This document shows, piece after piece, positions 59,201 to 64,000 of a stretch of DNA of 64,000 nucleotides. Source of the stretch: Ga0077555 sp963761475 (lineage in GTDB: Bacteria > Pseudomonadota > Alphaproteobacteria > Rhizobiales > Hyphomicrobiaceae); NCBI GenBank assembly GCA_963761475.1, contig CAVXGT010000010.1:124001-188000 (forward strand). The letters run 5' to 3'. The notes under the pieces were generated by a model. That model did not search any database. It saw only the letters and a list, made by a program, of their open reading frames with translations, and had not been told where the DNA came from. The position numbers and the translations under genes are program-made. Each line of letters begins with the position of its first letter. Position 1 is the stretch's first letter.

Positions 59201-60356
59201 TCAGGCCCCCTTGCCCGTCGAAGAACTCGCGCATGCGCGAGAAGAAGCCGGACGAGGCGGGGCTCGTCTCCTTGTGGCTCTCCTTCTCGAACTCCTGCAA
59301 GCAGCTCGCGCTGGCGCTTGGTCAGGTTCTTCGGCGTTTCCACCTCGACCTGGATGTACATGTCGCCCGTCACGTTGGAGCGCAGGACAGGCATGCCCTT
59401 GCCCTTGATGCGGAACTGCTTGCCCGTCTCGGTGCCTGCGGGAACTGAGACGGCGACGCGGGTCTGGTCGAGCAGTGGCACGTCGATGCTGGCCGCCGAG
59501 CGCGGCCGTCGGTCATGGCGATGGGCACGCGCAGAAGACGTCGGCGCCGTCGCGCTGGAAGAACTCGTGCGGCTTGATCGACAGGAAAATGTAGAGATCG
59601 CCCGTCGGCCCGCCCCGAGGCCGGCCTCGCCCTCGCCGGCCAGGCGGATGCGCGTGCCGTCCTCGACGCCGGCGGGGATCGAGACCTGATAGCGTGCGCT
59701 CCTTGGTGACCCGGCCGGCGCCCTGGCAGGCGGCGCACGGGTCTTCGATGAACTCGCCGCGGCCATGGCAGCCGACGGGCAGACCCGCTCGATGGTGAAG
59801 AAGCCCTGGCTCGCCCGCACTTTGCCCTGACCCTGGCAGGTCGGGCACTGCGACGGCCGCGTGCCGGGCTTGGCGCCGGTGCCAGAGCAGGTTTCGCAGC
59901 CGACTGTCGTCGGCACCTTGATCGTCGCCTGCTTGCCGGTATAGGCCTCGGCAAGCGTGATCTCCATGTTGTAGCGAATGTCAGCGCCGCGCTCGCGCCC
60001 ATGTCGACCACGCCCGCCGCCGCCGCCACGTCGCCCGCCCATGAACTCGCCGAACAAGTCGTCGAATATGTCGGACATCGACGAGGCGAAATCCGGCCCG
60101 AATCCGCCGGCGCCTCCAGGGCCCCGCCGCCTTCGAACGCCGCATGGCCGAATTGATCGTACGCCGCCCGCTTGTTCGGATCCTTCAGCGCCTCGTAGGC
60201 CTCGTTGAGCTCTTTGAAATTCTGCTCGGCCTTGCCATCGCCGGGATTGCGATCAGGATGCAGTTCCTTCGCAAGCTTCCGGAACGCGCTTTTCAGCTCC
60301 TGTTCCGAAGCGCCGCGCGCCACCCCCAGTACCTCGTAGTAGTCACGTTTAGCCAT
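59201..60356 (-). CDS. dnaJ: Chaperone DnaJ, at least five frameshifts
   Basis: Start MAKRDYYEVLGVARGASEQELKSAFRKLAKELHPDRN is the J domain with the HPD motif intact. Then, in changing frames, come the G/F region, the zinc finger (CETCSGTGAKPG, CPTCQGQGKV, CHGRGEFIEDPCAACQGAG), the substrate domain (PAGVEDGTRIRLAGEGEAG, VSVPAGTETGKQFRIKGKGMP) and the end EFEKESHKETSPASSGFFSRMREFFDGQG. One extra G in a G5 run hides the natural stop TGA at 59201-59203. All four zinc-finger repeats are recoverable, so the protein is presumably intact. It follows dnaK, as usual. Confidence 0.88.
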
Positions 60357-60520
60357 GGCCCGCGATCCTCAACCCTTGCCGAGCGGCTCGAACTCCGGCG
60401 CGCCTCGGTTGGCGAGTGCTAAACATGCGATCCCCGCACAGCCTTTAGCATGCAGCTCACGTTTCGGAGCCCATGCTGCCTGATTAACGTATACGGGGGT
60501 TGCCAATACGCTACACCCAG

Positions 60521-60562
60521 CCGCACCAGCGCCCGACTGTGTGTCGGGCTGACTGAATGCGG
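60521..60562 (-). terminator. Hairpin between dnaK and dnaJ
   Basis: Inner stem GCCCGAC (60531-60537) / GTCGGGC (60543-60549) with outer CCGCA/TGCGG pairing. It lies downstream of the dnaK stop and before dnaJ and may reduce read-through. Confidence 0.45.
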
Positions 60563-60601
60563 CCGGGAAGTGAATAGCCACGCGTATCATGCGCTGAGGC
60601 T

Positions 60602-62549
<1,948 letters not shown>

Positions 62550-62598
62550 GTCGTTACTGTCCTCTTGTTGCGGCGAACCGTATGGACCCTATCGCCAA

Positions 62599-62621
62599 GG
62601 CCGACACCGAACGTGTCGGCC
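62599..62621 (-). promoter_or_regulatory. Hairpin in the dnaK leader
   Basis: Perfect 9-bp inverted repeat GGCCGACAC (62599-62607) / GTGTCGGCC (62613-62621), 5-base loop, 49-72 bases upstream of the dnaK ATG. It is not a CIRCE element; a leader-RNA role is possible. Confidence 0.4.
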
Positions 62622-62705
62622 CCTGCAGGCATCCCTGTGCTCCCGCTCATCGCGAGTGGAGCCGTCGTACGGTCCCCTGGAGCTGTCAAATGACGACATT
62701 GCGCT

Positions 62706-62735
62706 ATATAGGTGTGGCCGATTGGCCCCGCAACG
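62706..62735 (-). promoter_or_regulatory. Candidate RpoH (sigma-32) promoter of dnaK
   Basis: On the minus strand, CGTTGC then 17 bases then CCTATAT resembles the alphaproteobacterial heat-shock promoter form (CTTG...-N17-18-CCTATNT), with a weak -35. It lies about 155 bases upstream of dnaK. Confidence 0.35.
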
Positions 62736-62811
62736 GTCGAGAGCCATTTGCCCTCGATAAAATGGGACCTACCTGACACATCCGCCACAGCACAGGGGCA
62801 TCAAGTATAAA

Positions 62812-63426
62812 ATGGCGATTCCCGCTGGTTTTCGCCATCTCCAGGGCTATTTCGACGCAGCCGCCCAGGCCGCGTTGATGGACGACGTTCAAACTGTCCT
62901 GGACGACGCTCCGTTCTATGTGCCGGCCATGCCACGAACAGGCAAGCCGCTGAGTGTCCGCATGACCAACTGCGGCCCCCTCGGATGGGTAACCGATAAA
63001 GACCACGGCTACCGCTATCAACCCCAGCACCCAGTGACGGGCGCGCCATGGCCTCCCATTCCACCGGCACTGATGGCGCTCTGGCGCGACGTTGCCGGCT
63101 ACGAGCCCCCGCCCGAAGCCTGCCTCGTCAACCATTATGACAGGGCAGCCCGCCTCGGCAGCCACCGCGACTCCGACGAAGCTGACATGGCGGCCCCCGT
63201 CGTTTCCGTGTCGCTCGGCGACGATGCCATTTTCCATGTGGGTGGCCTCCGCCGCGCCGCCCCCAAGTGCCGTATGGTCCTGAAATCCGGCGACGTCGTC
63301 ATCCTGGGCGAGGCGTCCCGCCTGGCCTTCCACGGCATTGACCGGGTCCTTGCCGGATCCAGCACGATCGTGCCCTTCGCCGGCCGCATCAACCTGACGC
63401 TGCGCCGCGTCAACCGACAACAATAA
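62812..63426 (+). CDS. alkB: DNA oxidative demethylase AlkB-like
   Basis: 204 aa. Fe(II)/alpha-ketoglutarate dioxygenase of the AlkB family: NHYDRAARLGSHRDSDE gives His and Asp metal ligands, RLAFHGIDR the second His, and RINLTLRRV the two Arg that bind alpha-ketoglutarate. Usually repairs alkylated bases by oxidation. It is divergent from dnaK and convergent with grpE. Confidence 0.88.
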   Translation: MAIPAGFRHLQGYFDAAAQAALMDDVQTVLDDAPFYVPAMPRTGKPLSVRMTNCGPLGWVTDKDHGYRYQPQHPVTGAPWPPIPPALMALWRDVAGYEPPPEACLVNHYDRAARLGSHRDSDEADMAAPVVSVSLGDDAIFHVGGLRRAAPKCRMVLKSGDVVILGEASRLAFHGIDRVLAGSSTIVPFAGRINLTLRRVNRQQ

Positions 63427-63524
63427 CAAGCGGTGCATGAACGGGCTTGAGCGCCGCACTGCCGCGCTAAGCGACTGCAAAAAATCGAGTTTTACGGGAC
63501 AAACGCCTCGGCCGCAGGCCTCCG

Positions 63525-64000
63525 TCAGGCCGATCGATTGCCATCACCGGAAGGCTGCGTTCCATCCGCTCCTTCACCGCCAGCCGAAGCATCCTCGCCC
63601 GACTGCGGATCTTGCGACGCGCCACCCGCACCGGCCGCCGGTCCGGCCGCCTCTGCAGGTGCAGCCTGCGGTTTCATCCCGCCCTTCGCCACCACAACCA
63701 TGGCCGGCCGAAGCACCCGCTCCTCAATCGTGTAACCCGACTGGAATACCTGTGCCACCGTTCCAGACGGCACGTCCGCCACCGGCATTTCCATCACCGC
63801 CTGGTGGAAATGTGGATTGAACGGCTCTCCCTTCGGATCGACTCGCTTGATGCCATGCCGCTCCAGCACGTTGACGAACTCGCGTTCGATCATCCGCACG
63901 CCCTCGATGAAGCTTTGCAGAGCCGGTGTTTGCTCGACTGAATCCGCGGGCACGGAATCGATCGCCCGCTGCACGTTGTCACCGATGCCAATCACGTCCT
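63525..64000 (-). CDS. grpE: Nucleotide exchange factor GrpE, C-terminal part (gene continues beyond the window)
   Basis: The minus-strand frame is open at the window edge (DVIGIGDNVQRAIDSVP). It includes the dimer and DnaK-binding beta-domain: EREFVNVLERHGIKRVDPKGEPFNPHFHQAVMEMP and GTVAQVFQSGYTIEERVLRPAMVVVAKGG, the GrpE signature. The tail is Ala/Gly/Glu-rich. GrpE releases ADP from DnaK; its gene sits 1 kb from dnaK. Confidence 0.92.
   Translation of the reverse strand, partial: DVIGIGDNVQRAIDSVPADSVEQTPALQSFIEGVRMIEREFVNVLERHGIKRVDPKGEPFNPHFHQAVMEMPVADVPSGTVAQVFQSGYTIEERVLRPAMVVVAKGGMKPQAAPAEAAGPAAGAGGASQDPQSGEDASAGGEGADGTQPSGDGNRSA

Overview
The window is high-GC DNA from an alphaproteobacterium, most likely of the Hyphomicrobiales/Rhizobiales kind. 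Reasons: several TRAP and CaiB/TfdA-type catabolic genes, the acnA-ccmAB divergent pair, a grpE/dnaK/dnaJ cluster, and an Irr-type iron control element in front of a membrane-bound ferritin gene (mbfA). No rRNA, tRNA or CRISPR was found.

Layout. 1-4.4 kb: end of an MBL-fold hydrolase, a NUDIX protein, a heavily frameshifted PiT phosphate transporter and an MFS permease. 4.4-10.9 kb: a lone Tat-exported TRAP binding protein divergent from a catabolic run of two tandem TfdA-like dioxygenases, a beta-hydroxyacid dehydrogenase and a CitE-like CoA lyase, then a secreted Lys/Ala-rich protein with a strong terminator. 11-13.3 kb: polyprenyl diphosphate synthase divergent from a DUF2007 protein and a tRNA-type methyltransferase. 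13.4-22.3 kb: two TRAP transporters facing each other, one fed by three consecutive paralogous binding proteins, the other with a collagen-like tail on its large permease. 22.6-32.2 kb: amidohydrolase, asparagine synthetase, UDP-sugar epimerase, an E1 alpha/beta pair, an acyltransferase and an amidase. 32.6-41.5 kb: glyoxalase-fold protein, alcohol dehydrogenase, formyl-CoA-transferase-like enzyme, rhodanese, mbfA, a divergent EF-Tu paralogue and an orphan molybdenum hydroxylase large subunit. 41.5-55.2 kb: repeat-flanked AT-rich gene, SDR, glyoxalase-fold protein, ccmB/ccmA, aconitase, DUF1223 protein, IS110 remnant, enolase-superfamily enzyme, a two-gene acyltransferase cassette and a broken hydantoinase. 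55.4-64 kb: mutS, dnaJ, dnaK, alkB and the end of grpE.

Two things deserve attention first. (1) The EF-Tu paralogue at 37799-39004 differs from ordinary EF-Tu at five positions that, from memory of the E. coli literature, give resistance to kirromycin (Y160, A375), pulvomycin (R230, R333) and GE2270A (G257); its switch I is also rebuilt. (2) Reading frames are broken by single-base indels in at least twelve conserved genes, including aconitase, dnaK, dnaJ, ccmA and probably the mutS N-terminus, and these are clustered. The likeliest cause is residual sequence error, so 'pseudogene' calls here (PiT, hydantoinase) should be treated as provisional.

Functionally the window reads as uptake plus catabolism of organic acids (TRAP systems, dioxygenases, CoA transferase/lyase, dehydrogenases) interspersed with housekeeping loci.
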